This document shows, in pieces, positions 52,762 to 61,856 of a DNA stretch of 64,000 bases (positions within the stretch are counted from its first letter, which is position 1; every line of letters begins with the position of its first letter). The position numbers and the translations under genes are program-made. The notes under the pieces are model-generated. The model was given only the letters and a program-made list of their open reading frames with translations, was not told where the DNA came from and did no database searches. Source of the DNA: Fibrobacter sp. (GTDB taxonomy: Bacteria > Fibrobacterota > Fibrobacteria > Fibrobacterales > Fibrobacteraceae); NCBI GenBank assembly GCA_024399015.1, contig JAKSIC010000003.1, positions 144,215 through 208,214 on the forward strand, written 5' to 3'.

Positions 52762-54288
52762 TTGGTTACCTCACATAAAGAAGACGGGAAGAGGCTTGCT
52801 AAGAACACCTTAGCGTTATACTTTAGGACGATAATCGTGATGTTTGTCGCCCTATTCATTTCAAGAGTACTCCTGAAAAACTTAGGCGTTGAAGATTTCG
52901 GAGTATACAATGTTGTCGGAAGCATCGTGGTTTTGTTTTCTTTTTTCAATACAACGATGACTGCATCCTCGCAACGTTTTATAACATTTGAATTAGGCAA
53001 AGGCAATATAAAAAAAGCAAATGATGTTTTTTGTTCAGCCATAGCGGTTCAATTAGTACTTGCCGTTGTCGTAATCATAGCTGTAGAAATCGTTGGTTTA
53101 TGGTTTTTAAACAACAAATTAAACGTACCCGCGGATCGCATGCATGCAGCAAACTGTGCCTTTCAATTTTCAATATTGACATTTTGCACAGGAATGTTAC
53201 GTGTCCCCTTTGAAGCATCTGTAATTGCAAACGAAAAGATGTCATTTTTTGCGTATGCAAGTATTTTTGATTCTATCATCAAATTAGCAATAGCAATATC
53301 TCTAGGCTACAATAACTCAGACCGTTTAATTTTATACGCCATGTTGTTGTTTTTAGGAAATGTTGTCATATTTGCGGTATACATTTTTTATTGTAAACGC
53401 CGTTTGAATACATGCCAATTGTATTTTAGTTTAAATAAAGGTTTATATAAGGAACTTCTTGCTTTTGGAAGTTGGAATCTGCTCGGCAGTACAACAAACG
53501 TCGCCACACAAAAAGGTCTTATTTTCTTATTTAATATTTTTTATGGAGTAACAGTAAATGCTGCATATGGCATAGCAAGCCAGGTTAATTCAGCTGTTAT
53601 AAGTTTTGTAGGAAGTTTTCAAACGTCATATAGGCCCCAAATTGTCAAATCATATGCTCAAGGTGATTATGCTTATCTGAAAACATTGGTAACAAGGACA
53701 TCAAAGATGTCCTTTGCACTTATGATTATTCCCACATCAATCCTCATTTTCAACATGTCGTTTTTTTTGAAAGTATGGTTATCAAACGTACCCAATTATG
53801 CAGTAGATTTTTGTCAAGTAATTTTGTTATGTGCTATTGTAGATGCCTTGACAGGCCCTTACAATGCTGCAATTATTGCTACCGGGAAAATTAAACATTA
53901 TGAAATTTGCATTTGTTTTAGTTACATTCTTGATTTGATTGTAAGTTTTTGTTTGGTAAAAGTGGGATTACCTCCATATCTTGTTTTAGTTTCTCGTTTT
54001 GTTACAAGAGGCATTCTGAATATGTTTATCGGATTATTTTTTCTAAACAGTTTAATCCACTTCAACGTCTTTAACTACGTAAAAACCACAGTCATTCCGA
54101 CAATATTAATTATTGTCATCGCATTTTCCATTCCTTCATATTTCTATTCAAAAATGGAAAATATAACGATGTTTATTTTTTCTTCACTTTATTTCATCGT
54201 TGTCTTGTTTCCGCTGCTTTACTTTATACTGTTTGACAAGCAAGAGCGTGATCTCGTAAAGAATATAATGAGAAAAATAAAAAAATGA
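52762..54288 (+). CDS. Wzx-like polysaccharide flippase (MATE/MOP superfamily)
   Basis: About 508 aa with 12-14 membrane segments. RLAKNTLALYFRTIIVMFVALFISRVLLKNLGVEDFGVYNVVGSIV is the usual N-terminal signature of oligosaccharide flippases, and the second half holds LIFLFNIFYGVTVNAAYGIASQVN. It would move the undecaprenyl-linked repeat unit to the periplasm. No ATG starts this frame: TTG 52762, with GAGG 6 bases upstream, is preferred; TTG 52744 is the longest option. It overlaps the next gene by 4 bases. Confidence 0.9.
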   Translation: MVTSHKEDGKRLAKNTLALYFRTIIVMFVALFISRVLLKNLGVEDFGVYNVVGSIVVLFSFFNTTMTASSQRFITFELGKGNIKKANDVFCSAIAVQLVLAVVVIIAVEIVGLWFLNNKLNVPADRMHAANCAFQFSILTFCTGMLRVPFEASVIANEKMSFFAYASIFDSIIKLAIAISLGYNNSDRLILYAMLLFLGNVVIFAVYIFYCKRRLNTCQLYFSLNKGLYKELLAFGSWNLLGSTTNVATQKGLIFLFNIFYGVTVNAAYGIASQVNSAVISFVGSFQTSYRPQIVKSYAQGDYAYLKTLVTRTSKMSFALMIIPTSILIFNMSFFLKVWLSNVPNYAVDFCQVILLCAIVDALTGPYNAAIIATGKIKHYEICICFSYILDLIVSFCLVKVGLPPYLVLVSRFVTRGILNMFIGLFFLNSLIHFNVFNYVKTTVIPTILIIVIAFSIPSYFYSKMENITMFIFSSLYFIVVLFPLLYFILFDKQERDLVKNIMRKIKK

Positions 54289-55550
54289 TTGCATTCCCCT
54301 TTGTTTATTTTCTATCCCTTTATATATGGATTATTCACCGTCGCACAGCATTAAGTGTAGCATCCATGATGGTGCTAATGTATGTTATCACCTCCTTTTT
54401 TGCGATTGTAATTGATGTATTTGATTTATATCATCCTGGAAGTTGTATTAAAACAGAAATAAATCTTCTTCCTACATTTTTATATTGTTTTCTATTAACT
54501 TTGGTCATGTATCCATTTTTTCGGATTAACGACAAAAAAATAGTCGCAATGGCTCCTCTTGCAAGACCATATTTTGTTGACGTTTTAGTACACTTTTATT
54601 TTGTTCTATTTTTAGTGTGCATTTTTATTTTACCGGGGGATATTATTCGAAATTGGACTTACGCACAACTTCATCCTGAGCTAAAAGGTGAAATATGGGC
54701 GGGAGATTATCAAATTTTTTCTTTTTCAGGTCCTCTATTATCTATTGCACATTTTTGCATGTCTTTTTCTTCTGCATCACTCTTTTTGATTCCATTTTTT
54801 TTCTACAACGTTACTTATAGACTCAAAAGCAAAATTTTCCTTTTGGAGAATCTTTGCGGATCAGCAGTAATTTTGCTTTTTTCATTATTGACACAAGACA
54901 GATCTAAATTTGTATACTGGTTGCTAATATTTATATTATGCTACGTTTTCTTCCAGAGATTTTTTACAAATAAATTAAAAAAGACTTTTTCGAAAGTTTT
55001 GTTTGTATTGCTTGGGGTTGTTTCATTCTACATTGTCGTAATGAATTTTATCCGCTTTGGCCAAGGAACGGTTTATGAAAACCCAGCCCTTAATTTGGTG
55101 AATTACGCTGGGCAAAGTTTTAACAACTTTTGTTATTTTTTTGAAAACCTAGACCTTCCAAACAGACAATGGGACCATCCTTTTCCTTTTCTTAGTCATG
55201 TTTTTGCACCGGATTACCTTGGCACATTGGAATGGGCTATTTATCTACGATTTAAAACGGGCATAAACGTTTTGGTTTTTTCGACATTTATCGGACAAAT
55301 AGCAACCTATATCGGATTTGGATTTACGATTTTATGGTGCATAGGAATAACCATTTTTACCGTTTACGTCCTAAAAAAATCTTCTGTTTATTCTTTATAC
55401 GATTTAATGAAACTTATTATACTCGCAATCATCCCGTACCTAGGTCTTTTCGTCTATTTTTATGGGGGATGGAAAACAGAGATGCTGTCATTTCTTTTTC
55501 TCTTTCTATCTTATAAAGCAAGTACAACGAAAAAAATTAAGGATGAATGA
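54285..55550 (+). CDS. Wzy-like O-antigen/oligosaccharide repeat-unit polymerase
   Basis: A very hydrophobic 421-aa protein with 10-12 membrane segments and a large periplasmic loop region (RFGQGTVYENPALNLVNYAGQSFNNFCYFF). Its position after the flippase and its profile fit a Wzy polymerase, a family with little sequence conservation, so the call is by context. It overlaps the flippase stop (ATGA) and the following gene by 8 bases. Confidence 0.75.
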   Translation: MIAFPFVYFLSLYIWIIHRRTALSVASMMVLMYVITSFFAIVIDVFDLYHPGSCIKTEINLLPTFLYCFLLTLVMYPFFRINDKKIVAMAPLARPYFVDVLVHFYFVLFLVCIFILPGDIIRNWTYAQLHPELKGEIWAGDYQIFSFSGPLLSIAHFCMSFSSASLFLIPFFFYNVTYRLKSKIFLLENLCGSAVILLFSLLTQDRSKFVYWLLIFILCYVFFQRFFTNKLKKTFSKVLFVLLGVVSFYIVVMNFIRFGQGTVYENPALNLVNYAGQSFNNFCYFFENLDLPNRQWDHPFPFLSHVFAPDYLGTLEWAIYLRFKTGINVLVFSTFIGQIATYIGFGFTILWCIGITIFTVYVLKKSSVYSLYDLMKLIILAIIPYLGLFVYFYGGWKTEMLSFLFLFLSYKASTTKKIKDE

Positions 55551-56544
55551 TTACATGAAATACAACCACATTATTTTTCTTCCTAGAAACGATTTTTACT
55601 GGGTTTGTTATTCCGATTTGTCTCAATTGGACAACTGCAAGCTTTTTCGCGACATAAAAACAAGATCCCCTTTTTTTTCTTTTTTGAGCAGGATCCACCA
55701 TTCTCAAAAAATTAATAATCTTATAGATCTTCCTTTTAAATCTATTTGGTACAAATCATTCTACGACATATCTTTTCCAAAGAAACGTCCTCTTTGTTTT
55801 ACATTTTTTGTAGGCATATTAGAACCTCAATGGAAAAGAAAGTTCATTGAATTCCTTAGAAAAAAATATCCAACCGCAAAGTTTGTAGGTTACTATACAG
55901 ATTTAGTCAACGCACCTCATAGAATCGTTCTGAATAAACCAGAAGCGATATCATCTCTTTTTGATGAGTTGATAAACTATGATAGAGAGGATGCGGTAAA
56001 ATACGGAATGTCATATTATCCTACAACCTTTTCGAATGTAGTCAAAAGCGAAGCTTGCGGGAAAAAAAAGGACGTGTATTTTCTTGGCAAAGCAAAAGAT
56101 CGATTTGAAAAAATTATTTCTGTTTTCAATCAGCTAACCTCGTCCGGCTTAAAATGTGATTTTTATTTAGTTGATGTTCCTGAAGAAAAAAGAATACTTA
56201 AAGAGGGGCTTCATTATATCAAATACATGTCTTATGAGGACAATTTAAATCACATCCAAAACTCTCGTTGCATCCTAGAACTTATGCAAAGCGGAGCTGT
56301 CGGATACACAATACGCACCTGGGAGTCGATACAGTTTGACAAATGCCTTATTACGGACAATCTTGGCTTATTTAATACAGAATACTACGATAATCGCTAT
56401 GTAAGTTTCATAAATCAAGAGATTGTTGATGTCGATTACATAAAAAATTACAAAAGATTCAACAATCCTTTAAAAACTAAGATTCGTCCAAAAGGCTTTC
56501 TTTCTTTCATTGAAAATCTTTTAACAAAAGAACAGAATACCTAA
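55543..56544 (+). CDS. Glycosyltransferase-like protein of polysaccharide locus
   Basis: 333 aa from ATG 55543, which overlaps the polymerase stop; ATG 55555 is an alternative. The sequence alternates strands and helices like GT-B enzymes, with KFVGYYTDLVN, KKDVYFLGKAKDRF and the C-terminal RCILELMQSGAVGYTIRTWESI...KCLITDNL, similar to CgeB-like or LPS-core transferase C-terminal donor sites. No signal peptide. The reaction is unknown. Confidence 0.65.
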   Translation: MNDYMKYNHIIFLPRNDFYWVCYSDLSQLDNCKLFRDIKTRSPFFSFLSRIHHSQKINNLIDLPFKSIWYKSFYDISFPKKRPLCFTFFVGILEPQWKRKFIEFLRKKYPTAKFVGYYTDLVNAPHRIVLNKPEAISSLFDELINYDREDAVKYGMSYYPTTFSNVVKSEACGKKKDVYFLGKAKDRFEKIISVFNQLTSSGLKCDFYLVDVPEEKRILKEGLHYIKYMSYEDNLNHIQNSRCILELMQSGAVGYTIRTWESIQFDKCLITDNLGLFNTEYYDNRYVSFINQEIVDVDYIKNYKRFNNPLKTKIRPKGFLSFIENLLTKEQNT

Positions 56545-56663
56545 AACACAACCCAATATAGCAGCAAAGGGACAAGCCTCCAAGTCAAAGATTTATCAAC
56601 CTAGGCCAGATTTTCAATGCTAATCCTAAAGTGATTTTCTCTAATTCTATCTTCTTATAAAAC

Positions 56664-57473
56664 ATGAATAAAATTGCTATATATACAGTAGTAACTGGTG
56701 GATACGACAAAGTCAAACAGCCTTTAGTTATAGACGATCGTTTTGATTACATTCTTTTTACAGATGTTTGTGAAAAGACTCATGATGGAATTTGGAGCAT
56801 TCGGAAAATTGTTTCCGACCTTTCAGATAAACAGCTTTTATCGCGCTATCCAAAGCTTAATCCCGTCCCACTGCTAAACGAATATGAATACAGTGTATAT
56901 ATGGATGCCAACATACAAATTGTTTCTGCAAATTTTTACGAGCGGATTATACAACTGATTCTCCAAGACGTAAAATTAGCCGGCATAAAGCATCAGAGCA
57001 GGAATTGTTTATACGAAGAAGGTTTTAGAATTCTAATTAGCTTCCCAAATATTAATCGTTGGAAATTGTTGCGTCAAATGGCCGCGTTTAAAAAGGATGG
57101 TTTTCCATATGGATACGGAATGTACGAAGCAAACGTCATTTTCCGATCACACAAAAACGACAGTGTAGCATCTCTGTGTCAATTCTGGTGGAATACTTAC
57201 AAAGACGCAGTAAGACGGGATCAGTTGTGCTATTCGTATGTACTATGGAAACACAATTTCAAATTTTGTTATTTGTTACCAGAAAACGAGAACGCAATGA
57301 ATTCAAGTATGCTAAATTTCTACGAGCATCCAAATAAAAGAAATATTATGATGAATCGAAGTAGAAAAATCATTAAGTTTGCATATCCGGTATTATTCTT
57401 CTTTTATAGACGATTGATTGAACTTATGTCAACAATCTCTTTTTTGAACGAAAAAAAAATCAAAAATCGTTGA
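56664..57473 (+). CDS. DUF616/TOD1-like putative glycosyltransferase
   Basis: 269 aa. Characteristic blocks are IYTVVTGGYDKVKQP, DYILFTDV, SRYPKLNP and YSVYMDANIQI (DxN in place of DXD), then GMYEANVIFRSHKND. This resembles the glycosyltransferase domain annotated DUF616 in bacteria and TOD1/MUCI70 in plants. It probably adds a sugar to the repeat unit. It stands 119 bases after the previous gene, with no clear ribosome-binding site. Confidence 0.75.
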   Translation: MNKIAIYTVVTGGYDKVKQPLVIDDRFDYILFTDVCEKTHDGIWSIRKIVSDLSDKQLLSRYPKLNPVPLLNEYEYSVYMDANIQIVSANFYERIIQLILQDVKLAGIKHQSRNCLYEEGFRILISFPNINRWKLLRQMAAFKKDGFPYGYGMYEANVIFRSHKNDSVASLCQFWWNTYKDAVRRDQLCYSYVLWKHNFKFCYLLPENENAMNSSMLNFYEHPNKRNIMMNRSRKIIKFAYPVLFFFYRRLIELMSTISFLNEKKIKNR

Positions 57474-57504
57474 ACTAAAGCAACCTTAAAAGTGACGATT
57501 TGAC

Positions 57505-58503
57505 ATGGGACTGAAAGCAAAAATATTATATGATTTCAATCTGCTCCGACTTCGTTATTGGCAGAAAAATAAGAGATTGGTTGAACCTCTATATTCTTCA
57601 GGATGCCAATCGAGCCGACATCCAGGCTTGTTAATTTGCATGTGCGATGGTCGTCTACGTAGTGGAGGACTGGGTGACAGAATTCACGGAATTTTATCTT
57701 TATATGCATTCTGCAGCGATAATAAAATCCCATTCAAAGTAAATTTTTGCGAGCCATTTCAACTAAAGGAGTATTTGGCTCCAAATGAAGTCGATTGGGA
57801 CATCGACCCCAATGAACTATGTTACGATCTTCATGGTGCCAAGCCGTTTATGATGGCCTGTAGTTTCAAGGCCAACGGAGCAACACAGCAGCAAGAAGCG
57901 AACTATATGTATCGTTATCTCAATTCTGTAGTAAGAAAAAACGCTCAAAAAGAATACCATGCATACACAAATATGCATTACGCCTGTCGCCCTGACATGT
58001 ATTCTCACCTGTTTCACAAATTATTTAAGCCCACACAGCCGTTGCTAAACGCAATAAATTACAACAAGGAAAGAATCGGCAGTAGATATATTTCTGTTAC
58101 ACTCCGTTTTCAAAATCTGTTAGGAGATTTTAATGAAGGTAAATATCCAACCTTGCCCATTGAACAGCAAAATCTATTAATCGAAAAAGTTACAAAAAAA
58201 ATTATCGAAATTCATGAATCTAAACATTTAAATGAAAAAATACTTGTGACTAGCGACTCACGTAAATTCTTAGACTCAATCGCCCATTTAAAATACGTAT
58301 ACACCATACCAGGTAATTTAGTTCACATGAGTTATACACCAGTACATGATTTCGAAACACATCTCAAGAGTTTTGTTGATCTCATGATGCTTGCCGACGC
58401 AGAAAAGCTCTATTTATTGGTAACAGACAACATGTTCCATAGTGGTTTCGCAGAGAGTGCTTCTTTAATAAACAACAAACCTTATGAAGTGATTAAATGG
58501 TAG
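57505..58503 (+). CDS. Putative polysaccharide transferase, fucosyltransferase-like N-terminal motif
   Basis: 332 aa. The segment LRSGGLGDRIHGILSLYAFC recalls the GxGDR donor-binding loop of NodZ/GT11-like fucosyltransferases, and SRYISVTLRFQNLLGDF and KILVTSDSRKFL fit the later strands of that fold. The assignment is tentative. It overlaps the next gene by 7 bases. Confidence 0.6.
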   Translation: MGLKAKILYDFNLLRLRYWQKNKRLVEPLYSSGCQSSRHPGLLICMCDGRLRSGGLGDRIHGILSLYAFCSDNKIPFKVNFCEPFQLKEYLAPNEVDWDIDPNELCYDLHGAKPFMMACSFKANGATQQQEANYMYRYLNSVVRKNAQKEYHAYTNMHYACRPDMYSHLFHKLFKPTQPLLNAINYNKERIGSRYISVTLRFQNLLGDFNEGKYPTLPIEQQNLLIEKVTKKIIEIHESKHLNEKILVTSDSRKFLDSIAHLKYVYTIPGNLVHMSYTPVHDFETHLKSFVDLMMLADAEKLYLLVTDNMFHSGFAESASLINNKPYEVIKW

Positions 58504-59597
58504 ACAAGAATACAGATATGAATACTGGTTGCACATTCAATCGTGATTGGCAAGGAAGCCTTCATTTCAAGGTTTCTATTGTCGTCCCAATATATAAGGT
58601 TCCAGAAAAATACCTTGTTCAATGTATTGAAAGCTGCATTCATCAAACGTTGAAAAGCATCGAAATCATCCTTGTAGATGATGGTTCTCCTGATCAATGC
58701 GGAATCATTTGTGATAAATATGCAAATATAGATTCGAGAATTAGGGTTATCCATAAAAAAAATGCCGGATTAGCCGCAGCAAGAAATTCAGGGCAAGATG
58801 TGGCAACCGGAGAAACGTTAATGTTTCTGGACGGAGATGATTACCTCGAAACCACTTGTTGTGAGAAATCATATAAAGCATTAGTTGAAAGTAGCGCTGA
58901 TGTTGTAATGTTTGATCAAATAACAGACTATCCCAACTCAAAAAGAATAGTCCATTCGTTTAACGATGAGAAGGGGTCTCGTATATTTGAAAATGATGGT
59001 TGCAGGGAACTTCAGGCAAGAGTTCTTGACTTTAACGGGAAAATCGCAATGGCTTTTATGAAGCTCATTCGACTAGATTTCATAAAAAAGCACAATATCC
59101 GACATATAGACGAACTTAGCCAGGGAGCGGAAGGATTCGTTTTTAACATTCAGCTTTTTGAATATGCCCGAAAGGTTTACTACCTAAACGAGCCCTTATT
59201 GCACTACGTTTATAATGGACAATCAATATCTCATTCGTCAAGCGTAAGGAACAACATCCTAATTGTTCGATGCATGGAATGGATTGATCAATTCATAACG
59301 GATTGTGGCCACAGAACGCAGCTTCACCCACTTGTGTTAAATAGACTTTTGTACGTCATATGCACAACTGCAATCACAGGATGTTTTAGCCCTAGCAACG
59401 AACAAAGCCACAAAGAACGAATCGCTTCTTTTGAAAATTTCATGCGTGAACCAATAGTTCGCGAATCATTGTTCTACGCTCCCCGTAATGGAGTAAACAA
59501 GCAAAGAAGAATCATTCTTATGCTGATAAAATTTCGTCTTTATCATGCCGTTGAAATTCTCGGTTGGTTAAGAAAGAAACAACTTGAAAATAGATAG
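58497..59597 (+). CDS. Glycosyltransferase family 2
   Basis: 366 aa, inverting GT-A enzyme. Residues 25-130 contain VSIVVPIYKVPEKYL, EIILVDDGSPDQC and the metal site FLDGDDYLE. The N-terminal extension of about 25 residues could be trimmed if translation starts at a later Met. It lacks membrane segments, so it acts in the cytoplasm on the lipid-linked acceptor. Confidence 0.92.
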   Translation: MVDKNTDMNTGCTFNRDWQGSLHFKVSIVVPIYKVPEKYLVQCIESCIHQTLKSIEIILVDDGSPDQCGIICDKYANIDSRIRVIHKKNAGLAAARNSGQDVATGETLMFLDGDDYLETTCCEKSYKALVESSADVVMFDQITDYPNSKRIVHSFNDEKGSRIFENDGCRELQARVLDFNGKIAMAFMKLIRLDFIKKHNIRHIDELSQGAEGFVFNIQLFEYARKVYYLNEPLLHYVYNGQSISHSSSVRNNILIVRCMEWIDQFITDCGHRTQLHPLVLNRLLYVICTTAITGCFSPSNEQSHKERIASFENFMREPIVRESLFYAPRNGVNKQRRIILMLIKFRLYHAVEILGWLRKKQLENR

Positions 59598-59615
59598 TCC
59601 ATGGAAAGGTAAATT

Positions 59616-60389
59616 ATGAATTACACATTCTCTTACTTTAAAAACAATATGCCACCTTGGAAACGTAAAAAGGATCCGATTTTATCAAAGGTGTTTTACC
59701 GTCCAGTCTCCTTTTTCACGGCAAGTATTTGTGCGAAATGTGGAATAATGGCAAATACAGTATCTTACATATCCATTATTGTTGCCGTAATTGCCTGTTC
59801 GCTTTTTCTAATTCCTCATAATTCAATAGCACATGTTGCGGGAGCCATTCTCATCAACATTTGGTTGATTATGGACTGCACAGATGGCAATCTTGCAAGA
59901 GGTGTAAAAAAACAACCTTTTGGAGAATTCGCTGATGGTGTTAGCAGCTACATTCTAGTTGGACTAATGTGTACAACAATGTCAGTTTCCGTGTATTTTG
60001 ATGGTGGAGTTCTTTTCCCAAAGCAATCGCCTTGGATTATTCTATTCGGAGCACTCGCCTCTAGTAGTGACACAATGATGCGGCTTGTTTATCAAAAATT
60101 TTCAAATGTCAAGCACGACATGGAAAGTAAAAATGTAATTCCTGTTGAAAAAGACGAACATAAAGACGTGTCAAATGTTGGAAGCCTTAGATCAAGAATT
60201 GAAAATGAACTTGGCATCGGAGGAATTCTCCCTATATTTATTTTAATCGCAACAATTTGGGGTTTTCTTGACATTGTTGTGATGTACTGTTTCTTATACT
60301 ACGGAGCATCCTGCTTAGCTGCATCAGGAATATACGTTCGAAAAGCAATAAAGTACACTTCACAATATCAAGAAAAAATGCCTCAATAA
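59616..60389 (+). CDS. CDP-alcohol phosphotransferase with altered last catalytic residue
   Basis: 257 aa, about six membrane segments. The family signature D-X2-DG-X2-AR-X7-G-X3-D-X3-D reads DCTDGNLARGVKKQPFGEFADGVSS: every position matches except the fourth aspartate, which is Ser. An insertion of about 45 polar residues (KHDMESKNVIPVEKDEHKDV, about residues 168-190) splits the helices. Directly upstream of tagD, it probably uses CDP-glycerol to attach glycerol phosphate to a glycan or lipid. AAGG upstream supports the start. Confidence 0.85.
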   Translation: MNYTFSYFKNNMPPWKRKKDPILSKVFYRPVSFFTASICAKCGIMANTVSYISIIVAVIACSLFLIPHNSIAHVAGAILINIWLIMDCTDGNLARGVKKQPFGEFADGVSSYILVGLMCTTMSVSVYFDGGVLFPKQSPWIILFGALASSSDTMMRLVYQKFSNVKHDMESKNVIPVEKDEHKDVSNVGSLRSRIENELGIGGILPIFILIATIWGFLDIVVMYCFLYYGASCLAASGIYVRKAIKYTSQYQEKMPQ

Positions 60390-60405
60390 ACAAAGGACGT
60401 TTCTT

Positions 60406-60801
60406 ATGAAAAGAGTTATCACATACGGCACTTTCGATCTATTGCACTATGGCCACATTAATCTTCTAAAAAGGGCCAAAGCCCTTGGAGACTACCTAGT
60501 CGTCGTCGTTTCCTCAGACGAATTCAATTGGAACGAAAAGCAAAAAAAATGTTACTTCACTTACGAACAAAGAAAAGCCCTAGTAGAAGCAATCCGCTAC
60601 GTTGATTTGGTTATTCCTGAGACAAATTGGGAGCAGAAGCGCTCCGATGTTCATGAATACCATATAGACACCTTTGTCATGGGAGACGACTGGAAAGGAA
60701 AATTTGACTTTTTAAAGGAAGAAGGTGTGGAAGTTGTTTATCTCCCAAGAACACCCGAGATTAGCACTACGCAAATAAAGCATGATTTGAACAAATTATA
60801 A
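60406..60801 (+). CDS. tagD: Glycerol-3-phosphate cytidylyltransferase
   Basis: Makes CDP-glycerol from CTP and glycerol 3-phosphate. 131 aa, standard length. The cytidylyltransferase motifs are HYGH (in YGTFDLLHYGHINLLKRA) and RTPEISTTQIK near the C-terminus. AAGGA lies upstream. Together with the preceding CDP-alcohol phosphotransferase it indicates glycerol-phosphate substituents in this surface polymer, as in teichoic-acid-type or decorated capsules. Confidence 0.95.
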   Translation: MKRVITYGTFDLLHYGHINLLKRAKALGDYLVVVVSSDEFNWNEKQKKCYFTYEQRKALVEAIRYVDLVIPETNWEQKRSDVHEYHIDTFVMGDDWKGKFDFLKEEGVEVVYLPRTPEISTTQIKHDLNKL

Positions 60802-61188
60802 TAATACAATTTCCCTTGCCTGCTTAATAAAGAAGCGAATTATTTTTGACAACGGTACAACCATTGACAATAAAGGCGATTTGTATCATTTAGAGCAGTG
60901 ATTACTTCGTTTATGGGAAAAAGATAAGAAAGCCCAGATTTCTAATTTTAATTGTAGACAAGCCCAACTGGTTCATGTCGAGAAAAGTTCACATTATACC
61001 CTAATTCAAACGAGTTTGTCGGAAAATCCCGTCTTCTCTACTGGGAAAATAAATCCATAAAATCCCATTCTCTTAATTTAGACGAAAGTCAACCAAAAGG
61101 GGCTGTGAAACCAGCCACACGTTGATGATGAGTCAGCTTTTCATATCGTTGTAATCAACCCAAATTATGAGGGGATTCTCAAAAAAAA
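60802..61188. other. AT-rich intergenic region, possible gene remnant
   Basis: 387 bases between convergent genes. The plus strand around 60846-60910 can be read as IIFDNGTTIDNKGDLYHL before a stop, and the same phase stays open for about 50 further codons to another stop, which could be a decayed gene. I cannot identify a family. No clear terminator is seen for tagD. Confidence 0.4.
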
Positions 61189-61776
61189 TCAGATATATGT
61201 TCTATTGGTTGCAAACCCTTTATCTGAAATCATTTTGGCAGGAACTCCAGCCCATACGGTATTTGCTATTTCTATATTTTTTACAACAACAGCATTTGCA
61301 CCAATAATCACATCATCCGCAATGCTAACGCCAGTCAAAATTTTGGCTCCGGCCCCGATGTAAATATGATTTTTTCCAACAACCTTTTCTGAAATATTTG
61401 TTCCGCACTGAATAACGCAATAATCTCCGAATCGTGCACTTCCATTTACAACAATGCAGCCATAATGCGGAATGTACAGACCTTTACCAAAGCAATTCAA
61501 GCCAATTGTTATTCCCAACTTGACCCCGTACTTTCTTAACTTATATCGAAACCAAACTGCTCCTATTTTCTTGCAATTTGTATAATATTCAGCTTTTCGC
61601 AAATATAAAAGATAACGATTTAAGGGATTTATCAAACGAGATTTCCAATTGAAACGGTTCACCAATGAGTCTGCATTTACATATTCTACATAATCTTTTT
61701 TACTTTTTATCATAAAAGGCCCGCTAAATTTCGAAAATTCCAAATCTCGTATGTACAAATATAACTCTTCAAACAA
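61189..61776 (-). CDS. Hexapeptide-repeat acyltransferase, serine acetyltransferase-like
   Basis: About 195 aa. The C-terminal 110 residues form a left-handed beta-helix (GITIGLNCFGKGLYIPHYGCIVVNG, HIYIGAGAKILTGVSIADDVIIGANAVVVKN) ending AGVPAKMIS. It is of the capsular-polysaccharide SAT/CapG kind that O-acetylates sugars. No ATG opens the frame: TTG 61774-61776 is the longest start, the next Met is at residue 22, and a stop (61807-61809) lies about 10 codons upstream, so the 5' end is uncertain or eroded. It is on the strand opposite the rest of the locus. Confidence 0.8.
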   Translation of the reverse strand: MFEELYLYIRDLEFSKFSGPFMIKSKKDYVEYVNADSLVNRFNWKSRLINPLNRYLLYLRKAEYYTNCKKIGAVWFRYKLRKYGVKLGITIGLNCFGKGLYIPHYGCIVVNGSARFGDYCVIQCGTNISEKVVGKNHIYIGAGAKILTGVSIADDVIIGANAVVVKNIEIANTVWAGVPAKMISDKGFATNRTYI

Positions 61777-61807
61777 ATGTGATAATGGTCCATAAAATTC
61801 TCTTGGC

Positions 61808-61813
61808 TATAAT
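61808..61813 (+). promoter_or_regulatory. Candidate -10 element for rfbD-rfbB
   Basis: TATAAT in the context GGCTATAATTTTG, 43 bases before ATG 61857. No convincing -35 is seen; a second AT-rich hexamer (TATAAC, 61849-61854) is too close to the ATG. Confidence 0.4.
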
Positions 61814-61856
61814 TTTGTTAATTTGAACACATTAGCCCCCCTAAAGACTATAACTT

